The notes under the pieces: model-generated | What the model saw: only the letters and a program-made list of their open reading frames with translations | What the model was told of the DNA's origin: nothing | Databases searched by the model: none | Program-made: the position numbers and the translations under genes | In this document: positions 34,300-46,400 of the stretch, in pieces | How positions within the stretch are numbered: position 1 is the stretch's first letter | Layout of the letters: each line of letters starts with the position of its first letter | NCBI GenBank assembly: GCA_022575985.1 | Contig: JAKSXM010000007.1 | Coordinates: 59,054,501-59,118,500 of the forward strand | Direction: 5' to 3' | Length of the DNA: 64,000 nt | Source: Anagrus nilaparvatae | Taxonomy: Eukaryota; Arthropoda; Insecta; Hymenoptera; Mymaridae

Positions 34300-35100
34300 G
34301 ACATAGTTTATCATAAGTCAAAACGCCAGCATCAAAAACTTTAAATGGTGTAAAATAGATCCACCTCCGTGGGTCATATGTTTTTTTTGTTCCTAAAATC
34401 GATTTTGAAGGTTTTGTCCATTTTTCGATGGCAATTTTTGAATAATCAACGTTATATGACCCGAAATAAACAAAATAAATTTTTTTTTTGAAAACTATTA
34501 ATGAATGAACCAAGTTTTGTCAAAATTCTAAATATTTTGGAATATCTGATGACGATCCTGAAATAAGATTTTTAAATTTAAGATGGCAGAGTCGATATTC
34601 CAGATTTCTAAGTTTTTAGCTTTGAAATCGGTAGTTTAAACTATTTATTGCATTTTAACACGGATTTACAAAACAAGCGATCTATGGTAAAGTCAAAAAT
34701 ATCATTTTAGAATCGTAACCAACGACTCCAAAAACTGTTAATCATCTTTAAAATGTTTAAATAAATTGAATTACCGATAAAAAGCTTAGAAATCCGGAAA
34801 GCTGATTCTACCATTTTGAATTTGAAAAATCGGGTTTCAGAATAGTCCTCAGCGACCCCGAAAACCACAGATATATCAAAACTTGGCTTTATTAGCAATA
34901 TTTTCCAAAAATTTATATATGCTGCTGATTTTTGCAGATATAGCGTTAATTACTCAAAACTGACCATCGGAAAATGGATGAAACCTTCAAATTTTAGCGA
35001 CTAAAAATAAGTATGATCCACTGAGATGGATCCATTTTACTATATTTACAATTTGTGGATGCATTTAAATTTACTGGCGCCTGGCCTTGACTATATACAA
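34295..35100. mobile_element. ~800-bp foldback element
   Basis: Left-arm blocks GTAAAATAGATCCACCTCCG, TTGAAGGTTTTGTCCATTTT and TCGATGGCAATTTTTGA are inverted at 34940-35050 (CCATCGGAAAATGGATG, AACCTTCAAATTTTAG, GAGATGGATCCATTTTAC). The outermost blocks CGCCAGCA / TGGCGCC continue the pairing. The two short minus-strand frames inside (34292-34513, 34707-34898) fall in the arms and are not genes. Confidence 0.65.
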
Positions 35101-35266
35101 AGAAGAAGAGGCAATTTAAAATAATCATACATTAATTGGTTTGATTTTGAAATTAATTCTATTTTTCCCAATTTAGGTGCGAATTAAAAAAATTACGTAA
35201 TTAAAAAAGTATCTTTAAGTTTTGGCATACACCTGTACTTTTAATGAGACAATTTCTAAAAAATAA

Positions 35267-35659
35267 ACTGTAAAAAGTAACTTTCTTAGATTTACAAAAA
35301 AAAATAGAATTTTTTCGAAAAATTAGTAAATTTTCAAAAAATTTTGTAAATATCCGATAAAAATCGTAAATTTACTAAATTTAGTATATTCTCGAAAAAT
35401 TCGAGATTTCTCGATTTTTTTTGTGAATTTAAGAAAAAAGTAGTAAATTCACAACTATTTTTCGTAAATTTACATTTTTTGAAAATTTTTGAAAAAAAAT
35501 TGTAAATTATAAATTTTTCTTGCGAATTCGCAAAAAAAAAATTGAGAATTTAGTAATTTTACGATTTTTTTCGAAAATTTGCAATTTTTTTGAAAATTTG
35601 CTAATTTTTCGAAAATGTTCTAATTTTTTTGTTAATATAAGAAAGTTACTTTTTACAGT
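35267..35659. mobile_element. 393-bp MITE with ACTGTAAAAAGTAACTTTCT ends, copy 2
   Basis: The first 22 bases, starting ACTGTAAAAAGTAACTTTCT, are perfectly inverted at the right end. The interior is alternating AAATTT-rich and TCGAAAA words that pair further. The related but shorter copy is at 26714-26970. No transposase. Confidence 0.8.
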
Positions 35660-37910
35660 GTACTGTTGTTCCTATTTTCATGACCATGTCAGATTGAAAC
35701 TACTTTAAATTTACTCATACATAGAAAAAGTCAAATTTATAATGATAAAATTAACAATATAAAAAAAAAATTAATTAAAAAAGAAAACTGAATAAGACAA
35801 AGAAAAAAATAAAATAAAAAAATAACCAAATACGTATTACAGGTGTGTCGGTAATACAGTACTTGCATATAATATAAATATGCCAACTGCATCATACACA
35901 CATACGAGTGACCTACTATCAGAATTGCAATATTTACATTATAAATCAAGCATTAAAAAAAATGCATGCATGCAAAAATAATATATTAAAAATAAATAAT
36001 ACGTCGTCTGTTTTATTTAATGATAGAAAATGAAAAAAAAAATGACGAAAATAAAAAAAAAAAGTGAAAAAAATTATTTTATCATTATTTGATAGTTATA
36101 TAATGTTAATATAATAAAAGTATTATCTAAGTTTTATAATATTATTATGTGGTATTTTGCAATATTTCTGTCTATGTATGGTTAAATAGAAGAAAATTAC
36201 AGCGTAGTTCTTTTTATTTTATTATGTACACGTAAAAATTTTAATTTGTACAATTTTGTTTTTGGATTAAAAGAAATTTTGGTATCAAAATTTATTTTAA
36301 GAGAAAGTACGTGTATGACCCAATGACGTTGATTATTATAACTTTTGTTGATTTTAAAATTCAATAATTTTGTAATAAATAAAATAAATCACGTAATTTT
36401 TTACTTTACTGCTATTAATTTTAAAATTTTAAAAAATTTTCTAGGTCAAATTATAGATCTTATATAATAAATAATTAAGACTTTTTGTTTTTATAAATTG
36501 TAATTTTAAAAAATCACGATGCGTTACAATAAAATTTTATAAATTTCTTAATTATACTTACATTTTTAAACATTATTCTTTTTTTTTTATCAATTATTTA
36601 TTTTTTTTATTTGCACACAATCACTTTTTGTGTTATTCACTGTAATTTTCTTTTTGAAAATCGTCCTTCAATTTTAAAAAAAACTTGTTTTCGTTTATAA
36701 TATTCCCTTTGTTTCATCACTTTTATACTTATCCAAAAAAATGCATTTAATATACATATTTTAAACTTCAAAAATTAAAAAAAAAAAATTACATTTTAAT
36801 TAATAAAAAAAAAAATTAATCAACGTTGTTCTTACGTACGTTCACTACATAAGAAAACGAAAGAGCAAGTGAAGAAATTGACGAAACCACAGTGTTATAA
36901 ACTTATAATACTTTCCCTTTCCTTATATTCTGCAGTAATATTAAAAAAAAAATCGAGGTACTTTTGCGGATATCAACAATTTTTTTTAATATATAAATTA
37001 TTGTTTTTATTAAAGTTACATATTTATTTTTTTTTCTGTTACACTGTATTACTTGTGATTTTTTTTTTTTTTGAGATTATTTAATCGTTAAGTGCCTGTA
37101 TTAATATAGAGATTAATGCAACTAATAACTATTTTTTTGAATGATATTTAGGAAATAGTTACAGTGATTATGTTTTATGATTGTAATTAAATAGATATAA
37201 TAATTATAAAATAATTTTTGTTTTAAATTTTAATATTTTAATATGAATTACGTTTTTTTTTTTGCAAAAAGGGATAAATAAAAGTTATTCGACTTGTCTT
37301 TATGATGGGAAAGCAAAAATATTGAAACTTGATGGCATTGAAAAATACAGGTTTTTGTAATTTTATTGTGCTGCTTGAAAGATGAATTTTTTTTTTCTTA
37401 GTATAAACATAAAAAATATTATTGAATAATTAAATCCTTTAAAGTCTAGTTTAAAAAAGAATACTGATTATTTGCATCAATAACCTGCCCTACACATTAA
37501 GAGCTTCCCCATTAACAAAAATACGAAGGTAGGCTTTTTTCCCCTGCACACTTCTGAAGATAAGAGACAGTACGTCCGGAAAGAATATGGATAATTATTT
37601 CTCAAGCCAGCTACCCCTCTGCCCAAAAATGGAGGCATTTTAAAAGAAGTTTAGTTTTATTAAAACTGACTAGAAAAGGGTCTACTTTTTTTTTCTCGTT
37701 GGCTTTTTCATAAAGTGCGCATTTTAGGTGCCAAGCACCGACATGGCTGGTCCAAATTTAAAAATCAGCAATAATCGAGATAAAAGTAGCTTAACGTTTT
37801 TTCGGACTTTTTTTTCTTAAAAATTGTTATTTATTAGAACAGAGAAAAGAAGACCACCCGCTTAGTAATTCGTCGATTCCTTAAAAAGTATTGTAAGCTA
37901 CTTAATTTTT
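35660..37910. other. Long gene-free AT-rich region
   Basis: No gene is supported. Poly-A/T tracts dominate. A short stretch at 36830-36890 is less AT-biased (TTCACTTGCTCTTTCG on the minus strand, followed by GAACGTACGTAAG) and could be an untranslated exon with a donor for the minus-strand smORF gene, but nothing confirms this. 37480-37760 has slightly higher GC and may be part of the gypsy relic. Confidence 0.35.
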
Positions 37911-37914
37911 TAAA

Positions 37915-38452
37915 AATTGATAAAAACGTCTAATTTGCAATGCTGTGAAACAGGCAATACAGAGAAAAGATTTGTCCAAGGATTGCTAGATGGTTCAGGG
38001 CCTTGGAGGCGTATAAATATAAAATGAAGCACTAACCTGAAACGTGAATGAGACTTTAAGATTCGAGGTGAATTCCTGTGTAAGGTCCAGGAGAGGTAAC
38101 TTTTACTCGTAATTCTATCAGCCATGCAAGAGGAAATTATTAGAAGTGTACATGATATGGGTTTGGTGCTAAAAAGACGATGGATATACTAAAAACTCGA
38201 TATTTGTTCAAAGGTATGAATAAAAGAGTAGATAAGTTTAATAAGAATTGTATCGCATGTATTTTTAAAAATCGAAAAGCAGGAAAACAAGAAGGGTTTT
38301 TGCATCCTATACCTAAAGACGACCCACCATTGGACACAGCTCATCTAGATCACGTTGGGTCATTTGAGGCATCAAAAAAGGGTTATCAACATCTATTGGT
38401 GCTGCTTGAAAATGAATTGTTATTTTTTATACTTGATTTTCCACTAAATTGA
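37915..38452 (+). pseudogene. Ty3/gypsy retrotransposon relic (RNase H end and integrase zinc-binding/start of core)
   Basis: Plus strand. The first frame contains ICPRIARWFRALEAYKYKMKH, the end of a gypsy RNase H domain, followed by stops. A second frame has EEIIRSVHDMG, the start of the HHCC zinc-binding domain of integrase. After a frame change the frame 38180-38452 gives ILKTRYLFKGMNKRVDKF, the paired cysteines of CIACIFKN, KAGKQEGFLHPIPK and then HLDHVGSFEASKKGYQHLLV, the first strand of the integrase core with its initial Asp. Several stops and shifts show the element is dead. There are no visible LTRs. Confidence 0.8.
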
Positions 38453-38734
38453 AACCTCTTCAGTTTGAACTCTTATTCTTCGGGTTCTTAGGCCTTAGAT
38501 TGAATGCTGTAATTTTTTTATCTTGATTTTAGCACAATTTTAGCAACTTCCGAAATTCCTGAATATAAATTTTGTGTAAAAATAATGAATAATTTTTGAA
38601 TAGTATAAGCCCTTTTTGAAAGCAGCATGTTTTACCTGCACCAGAGTTTATAGTCTATTAAAAGTCAATATCCAAAATAACGAAAAAAAACATTAATAAA
38701 TAAATTAAACTTTTTTATTATCTCATATTCACCA

Positions 38735-38759
38735 CTGCGTGAAGCGCAGTTGAACCTAG
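38735..38759 (+). mobile_element. Candidate Helitron 3' terminus
   Basis: A hairpin ACTGCG-TGAAG-CGCAGT is followed by TGAAC and CTAG at 38756-38759, then T. This has the form of a Helitron 3' end. The matching 5' TC end was not found, so the element's extent is unknown; it may include the gypsy relic. Confidence 0.5.
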
Positions 38760-38959
38760 TAATTATAAAAATAGACTATAATTATGCAAACATTTATTCA
38801 TTATTTTTCATTATTACGTACATCAACTTTATAGTTGAAGAAGTTTTTACCTGTAAAACTTAAAAGCTCATAGTTAAAATCATAAGCTATAAGTTACCTC
38901 TTTTCTATCGATTAAACTTTAAAAACTATCTATTGCGCTATTTTTTATTTATTAATAGA

Positions 38960-41843
38960 GCTGGGTGTCAGCGGCCATGTTTTTAGGCATCGATAGATAA
39001 AGTATTAATTTTGACCAATGGATTTTTTTTAAATCTAGGAGAAGCCATAGCCAAATTTTTCATTTTAAATGTAAAAAAAGTAATTTTATATTTTTAATAT
39101 TTTTTGTTTTTTAAATAATAAAACGGTGTCTAGATAAGGTGTATTAGGAGTCTACTGTCGAGCCAACCTAATACACTATGGCGAAATACTGTTACGTGAC
39201 TATTAGTTGAAAATTAACCAATTTATTGGTTAAATTAATAAAAATATCAAATTTATTTAGGAATTTTTTTCTTTTTTAACTCTTGATGGGGTCACGGTTT
39301 TTTTACCCCCACATTTGGGGTCACTGTATCGATATCGCCAGAACCATTTTTTAACCATTTTAAAAATAACTTTTGGCCGAAATTTTTTGTTAAGGTTTTA
39401 GCTAAATATTTCAATTAAAGAATAAAAATGGTTTTAGGCCAAATTGTCCGCTCAGTTTTCCGCAAAAAATTCCGGAACGGCGGAAAAGAGCATTTTTTCA
39501 ATTTTGAAAGCAAAAATCATATCTCGGGCCCTAATTGTTATTAAGGGAAAATGATCTAGGAATTTAATCTTCGCATATAATTATATCTTCAAAAAAAAAC
39601 CTCCGAATTTGGTTCCTTTGTAAAAACCATATTTATTTTGCAACCTGACAAATGGTTTTTTTTCGATTTCAAAAATTTAAAAAAATCGAAGGTTTTATGG
39701 GCTAAACACCCCCCTAGGGGCATTAAATGTTGAAAAAAATTATTTTTAGATGAAATTTAACCTTTTTATGAACGAATCAAATTGCCTTGCTCTCACGTTC
39801 TAAAGGCTTTTTTTGGATGTACCGGATAAATTCTCTATTTTAAGATCTAAGCCAAGTTGCAATTTCTGGCAGTTTTTTTGGGGTCTAAAACACGTATTTA
39901 TTATGTAAAATTCATTTGTACACGAAAAAAAGTGAAATATATTACTAACTAACTTTATTTTGAGCTAAAATAACAAAATTTTTCACTTACTAGAAGTGAC
40001 AAAAAAATCACGTCATGGGGTCACTATGTCAATGTTGTACACTGTCCAACTTTGCACTGACACTACGGCTAAACGGCTAAACCGATACGGATGCGGCTTG
40101 GCCAGTGTTCATACAAAGGTGACAAGTTTTTTTAGGGTGGGTTACCAGCCTCCGACTATTGCCCATGTCTGAGATACAGCAACGTCGTAAGCTGTTAGGT
40201 GGCGAAATCTATACAATGACCCCATGGAGGTTTAATTTAATTAAACATTAAATCTGTATTTATTTATTTATTTATTTAATATATATTTTTTATAAGTTTT
40301 TTACGGGTACCTATATACATTATACATTATATAGTAGAGTGTGTGTTTTATTTTTTTTTTTCCATATTTTTTGGCTCCCCACATTTTTTTCGAATATTTA
40401 GGTCATAAAAAACCCCCAGCTCCAAGAATTTTGATTTTCGATTTTTTTAACCCATGCCACCGAGCCCTTGAAGTTTCCCATTTAAATAACATGGGAATTT
40501 TGGGTTTTTAGCTATACAAATTTTTACAAAATCCAAAAAGCGTTTTAAAAAGCTAATTTTTACTGAAAAAATACTTTTCTTTGTTGTAAAGACATGCAAA
40601 AATCCCTGCATTAATCCAAAGGGTATTTTGGGGCTAGGAACGCAAATTTACATGTTGGCCCAATCTTATAAAACAGGGTTTTTTGGTAATTTTCGATAAA
40701 ACACTACAACCTCAAAAATGAACCAAAATACTTCTGGTTAGTCTAATTTTTTGAGTGTAAATGTCACCTTTCAAATGCCGTAAACTGTGTTTTTTTATCA
40801 CCGATTCTCTCAGCGCCATAGTCAATTAACTTACTGGTAATTTTCGACTAATAATAACCAATTTTTGAATTTTTTTAAACTGCTGTCAAAAATGTAATTT
40901 CTGACGAAATTGAGCTTTATAGGTCTAAAAAATTTTCAATAAGTTTCAAATTTCCAAAAATTTTTTACTCGCTGCTTTTCAATAAATTATTAACCAGAGA
41001 TGATAATTTGAAGTCATAGTCCCAATTTCAGGGTTTAAAAAAAAATCAATTTTTATCATTATCTTTGAAAAACGATATCTTAAAAACTATTTAAAGAAAG
41101 GAGACGAGTAAAAAATTTTTGAAAATTTGAAGCTTGCAGAAAACTTTTAAGGCCTATAAAACTCATTTTTGTCGAAAATTACAAATTTGGCAGCAATTTA
41201 AACAAATTTAAAAATTGGGCCTTTCGGGTCAAAAATTACTAATAGGTTAATTGACTATAACGGTGAGAGAATCAGTGATAAAAATACACAGTTTAAGTCG
41301 TTTGAAAGGTGACACTTACATCAAAAAAAGTAGAATAACCAGAAGTGTTTGGTTAATTTTTGAGGTGGCAGCGTTTTATTGAAAATTACTGAAAAACCCT
41401 ATTTTATAAGATTGAGCCAACATGTAAATTTGCGTTTCTAGCCCCGAAATACCCTTTGGAATGAATGGCAGGGCTGTTTGCATGTCTTTAAAATATATAA
41501 AAGTATGTTTTCAATAAAAATTAGCTTTTTTAAACGCTATTTGGCTTTTGTAAAAATTTGTATAGCTAAAAACTCAAAATTCAATGTTATTTAAATGGGA
41601 AACTTCAAGTGCTCGGTGGCACGGGTTAAAAAAATCGAAAATTAAAATCCTTGGCGCTGGGGGTTTTTTATGACCCAAATATTCGAAAAAAATGTGGGGG
41701 GCCAATAAATATCGAAAAAAAAAATAAGACACACTAATAATATATAGTGTATAATTAGAAATAATGTATTTTGTTGGCCAAAATTAATACTTTATTTAGC
41801 ATTTGATTGTTCGATACCTAAAAATATGGCTGACACCCACTCG
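38960..41843. mobile_element. ~2.9-kb nested inverted-repeat element
   Basis: The outer arms are 38960-39021 (GCTGGGTGTCAGCGGCCATG ... AAAGTATTAATTTTGACCAA) and the inverted 41774-41843. Inside lies a second, much longer palindrome at 40314-41755, with arms of about 700 bp each meeting near 41040; matching blocks include GAGCCCTTGAAGTTTCCCAT, TAAATTTGCGTTTCTAGCCC and TGAGAGAATCAGTGATAAAA. Between the left outer arm and the inner palindrome is unpaired DNA with the words GGGGTCAC and TGACCCCAT, plus a hairpin like that at 16-205. No long open frame is present. Confidence 0.7.
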
Positions 41844-43451
41844 TTGAAAATACGATCACCATATTGGTATATCTTCAATAAATGAAAATGTCCTAAAAAT
41901 GTCTAATTCGTGGAAATTTGGTTACCAGGTAATTTCAATGCCTAAAACATGATTTTTTTTTTGCATGCGAGCAGGAAAGATATTTGTATGATTGTGCAAT
42001 TTTTCACACGTCTATATACTTAGATGAGATTGCATTACGCATATCTAGGGTCGTTCCCTAGATTATGTCGGACTCCATGTTAACATGATTACCAACTAAA
42101 ACTCACCCCCCATAAAAACATCCAGCGCCTAAAACATGATTATGTTGAATGCCTTTGTGCAGGAGTATATGTTCGAAAAGGTATAGATGAATAAAAAAAA
42201 ACTCTGGATGAAAATTTTCTAAATCTGATCTAGTTGATGCGGCAGAAAGCAAAAATTTATTTCATGCAGTCTTTTTTGAGTAATCGCAAACTGCTTTCAG
42301 ATATTAAAAAATTAAGGAAAAAATACTAAAAAATGAATTTTTAATTTTAAGTTCTCCGAAGGGTATATAATAATCTTCATCGTTAAAAAAAGTTAATTTC
42401 AAGTGTATGCTGTAGAAAATCATGCAACAGGCGACTGATAAAGTTCAACCATCTGATACACAAAATCATCACTTTTTGTTACCTGTAAAAAAGTGCGATT
42501 TTTTGTATATTTTTTATAGGAATTTATTATATGGGAAAAAATACTTTTGAAATAATTAAACTTAACTTGGAAAAATATATAGATTATTGACAAAACATGT
42601 AAAAAAAGAATCTTTCTGCGAAAATTGGACTAGGAGATCTTTTTGGTACTTTTGTCCTACTACCGCGTTTTTAAATTAAAATGTTTTTTTGAAAAAAATT
42701 GATCATAATTTGAATTAAGAAATTCTTTTAGAAAATTTATTTTCATAATCAGCTTATGAATTATTCATTTGACCGTGACCATTTTTAACGATTGTGAAAA
42801 TATTATATTTTTCAACTAAACTGAGGTGCGTACTTGAATTTTAGTTTTACTACCTAAATTATGCACTCTATTCCTATTTATAAATGTGTCCTTTAAATGT
42901 TCCAAAGACATATCAAACTTTTATATCAATAAAATTTATATATACATGTATATATAATTATAAACATGCTTCTATAGTAAACTATAAATAAAGCTGTGAG
43001 TTACATTTTCATTTAATTTCTTCATAAATAATAATTTTGTAATTAAATATTTACGGAAAAAGTATACTATAGATTTTTATATAATTTCTATAAATCTCAG
43101 AGAAAGACGGTTCGGATATTAAGGGTTTGACCTACCTCGAGTTCTTCACTATAAAATTATGGATCAGATTCATTAGGAGAAGGGAACCATAAATAAAATA
43201 AAAACATTTAAATGTATTTGATAAAAAAATATAAAATAATAAACTTTTATTTATTTTAGTTATTAAATATTTTTAAACAGCATTTAATAATTTTACATTT
43301 TTTGCATATTTAAAGTTCATTATGGACTTATAAATTAATTCATTGGAATAGGCATAACCTTAAACAATAAAAAATTATTAAATTACAATTTAATAGAAAA
43401 TATTAATTATAGAAATTATATACTGAAGAAAACTAAATAATGCTTAAAATT
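41844..43451. repeat. Dispersed repeat (41880-42330) and gene-free 3' flank of the MBD gene
   Basis: 41880-42330 shares ordered blocks with 2130-2420 (GGTAATTTCAATGCCTAAAA, GTATATGTTCGAAAAGG, CTCTGGATGAAAA). The remaining DNA is AT-rich; no exon is recognised. Confidence 0.5.
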
Positions 43452-46400
43452 TTAATTAATATTTGTTATTCTTCGTATCATGCCGTTGGAACATCTTTCA
43501 CTCTGTAATTCAGGATCTACCCCTGGTATTAGCGCTTTTGAGAAGGTGAAATTGTTTACCGTTAATGGGCTTTTTAATAAATCTAGCAATCAGAGAAAAA
43601 ATTCAATTATTATTTTGTATTTATTCAAAAGTTATTTGAGTAAATCCATTCCTCCGAAATCATTTCTTTTTTGAAAATTTTTGAACATAATATAAATATA
43701 TTAATAATATAAATATTTAAATATTTTTGCAATATAATCTTCCAAAATAATTTAAAAACTCTCTTTAGGTATTTCAGTATTTAGTACAGCAAAAATAAAT
43801 AAATAATTTAATAAATTTGGTTTTCCCGTTTTTGGATGAAAGGTTAATATTTTTTTTGTTTTAGTGTGAATGGAGACTTTACGAAAAAAAAAACACTTCT
43901 TTGAAGTTGTTGAAAATTTTTTAACAAATGATAGCTACAATATGAAAACCTGGAGCAATATTCAAGCAATTCAAATAATTTTCAAGCCGAACAAGCTAAC
44001 AATCCTTTTCTTAAAAAGGACATGTTGATCACAACAGTAACTATGTACATTGTTATAGCTAAAGAGCCATTCTGATTGGCTCTTACAAATTTCATTGTCA
44101 ATAGGTTAAAATTAATTGTTTTATTGTTTATATTATGTTTTTATTATTTTTGAGGTTAGTTATAGTACGTCGTGTAGTTGATATGAATAAAAAAATTAAA
44201 GTAAGAATAAATTTTGGTAATTAAGAAAATAATAAAGGTTGGAAGTTTTAAATCATTCTTCGCGCGACGCGCGGTTAATACTAGTTTAACTAAAAAATGC
44301 TACTTCGGCCTTTATCTTGCCCCTGAAATTTTTGAATGTCGAATACTGAAATTTTAAGCAAGAAAATTTTTTCATGTGCGCCCTCGAGTGTATTCAAAGA
44401 GTAATGGATTTACGAATATTATAATAATATTAAAAATTAATTTTCCTGTCCGTGGCCAAAAAGCACGTGATTCCCAGTCATTCCACAAAACGTGTTTTCT
44501 CGCCACTGACAAAGAAAAATCGTATATAATCCTCAATCATAAAAAAAAGAACCCAAAACACATTTACATGTGGTTTGGCTTGTTCTTTATTATTCTGACA
44601 ATGGGTCGTAATCGAATATTATTTTTACATTTGTTAATGCAAGTATGAAACTCAAATTTTGTTTTTTCATTTAAGAGATAAAAAATTGATTGCTTTTTTA
44701 ATAACAATAAATACAATATTTTACACAAAAAAACTTACTGCTTGATGTAAGTGTGTTTGGACTGTTATATCTTCGTGTTCCAGACTCAAAAAAATAATAT
44801 ACATCTCTTCTGGTTCTTTCGCTATTATAAACAATTTCTCTTTTCCACCCATGAAAAAATGGTTGCTTAAAAGCCGGATCATTCAGATCGTCCTTAAATT
44901 TTTTAAGAGATGATTTTATTTGATGAGAGTCATAATTTTCTTCAAAAGACTTTTTTCCATTCTGATTTTTAATATCAATTGAAGTTGACTGCTCGGTTGA
45001 CTGTAAACAGATAACGTTATATTGTTAGGTAATTTCATGATAGGTAATTCTAGGTATCAGACCTGCAAAATATTGCAAAAAGTTGGCCATACCAAGTATA
45101 CCTTATGATACTTCCATATTGGTAAAAAGAATAAAAGCCCTCAGAAAAAAAAATTGACTATTATTTTTATTTTTAAGCTATATTTATACCTTAAAATTTG
45201 ATTTATTTGCGTGTGTTGCATTTTTAGCCAATAAAAGGTCTGGGAGTGAATATAATGATTTTATTTTTAATTTGAGAGACACCCGCAAAATTAAATTGCT
45301 TTACTTGAAATTTCAAGAAAATGCTTGAATTTTCAAGAAGGGTGGAAAAGAGTGACCGAAAAATGCGCTAAAAATCCACCCATTTTTTTGCAACCACGTT
45401 AATTTTTTGCGAAACAGATTTCAATCAAAATATTTTTTTTTGCTGAATCTTTTTTATGTTTTTTTTCCAGAATTCATCAAAAAAAAATTTCGCTTAACTA
45501 AAAAACCCTTCAATTCAATTTTATACTCAAGTAATAATGCGGTATGAGTGGTCCTGACAACTAGTAACTATTTAGAAAATCGGCTGTAGGTTTTTTTTGT
45601 GTCATCGAATCCGAATTCAAATTCCTAAGTGAATAGAAAAAAGGATTTAATCCTTAACTCATATTATGGAATTAATCTTATTATCAATTTGATGCCATAT
45701 TTTAAGGGTTATTAACAAAATATTGGTTTATTTAATTCTGTATCAAAAAAAGGAATATTTGAGTTAATTATTGGAGTTGAAAACTACCCAAAAAGTGAGA
45801 AAAAAAATTTTAAAAACACGATTTAATTTTATTTTCTACATTTATTCTACTATTTTTGACAATATTTTACCGAATTTTAGTCTAATTTAAATAAAAAACG
45901 AAAAAAATGTCCTTTTAGACATGTTTTTTAGAAAATGAAAGATTGGTGGAGTAATAAGTAGAGGTGGGAAAAAAATTTTTTTTGAATTCTGAAAAATACA
46001 CATGATAACAAAAATTTTGCAAGAAGTTCCTATCTGCAAAAAATTAACGAGGTTGACTACCTGATTCATGTTGTCGTTTATGTTTTCTGAATTTGATAAC
46101 GGCTTTATTGTTTCTTCTGTTGTACTCTGTTCTATTATATTCTCTTCTGGAAGTATCAAGTCTGGTAGCTGAAAAAGTAAAACACGATAAAGTTGAAAAA
46201 AAAAAATTCTATTTTGATAATCAAATACTCACGAAAAATGTTTCATCTTTTAAATTATCAGTTGTATTATTATTTTGTGATTCCGTTTCTGACCTTTTTT
46301 CAGAAAATGAGCCTTTATTTAGACATGATTGTATATCTTTTTCTGTATTACTGATTATAATATTAATAAACTCCATTTCTTCTATTATCTAAAATTATTA

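Noticed and set aside
34292..34898. Two minus-strand frames of 63-73 codons
   Set aside because: Both sit in the arms of a foldback element and are products of its inverted sequence.
39284..40235. Possible independent element with GGGGTCAC / TGACCCCAT ends
   Set aside because: The pairing is only 8-9 bases and the word occurs several times; it was not enough to define borders inside the larger element.
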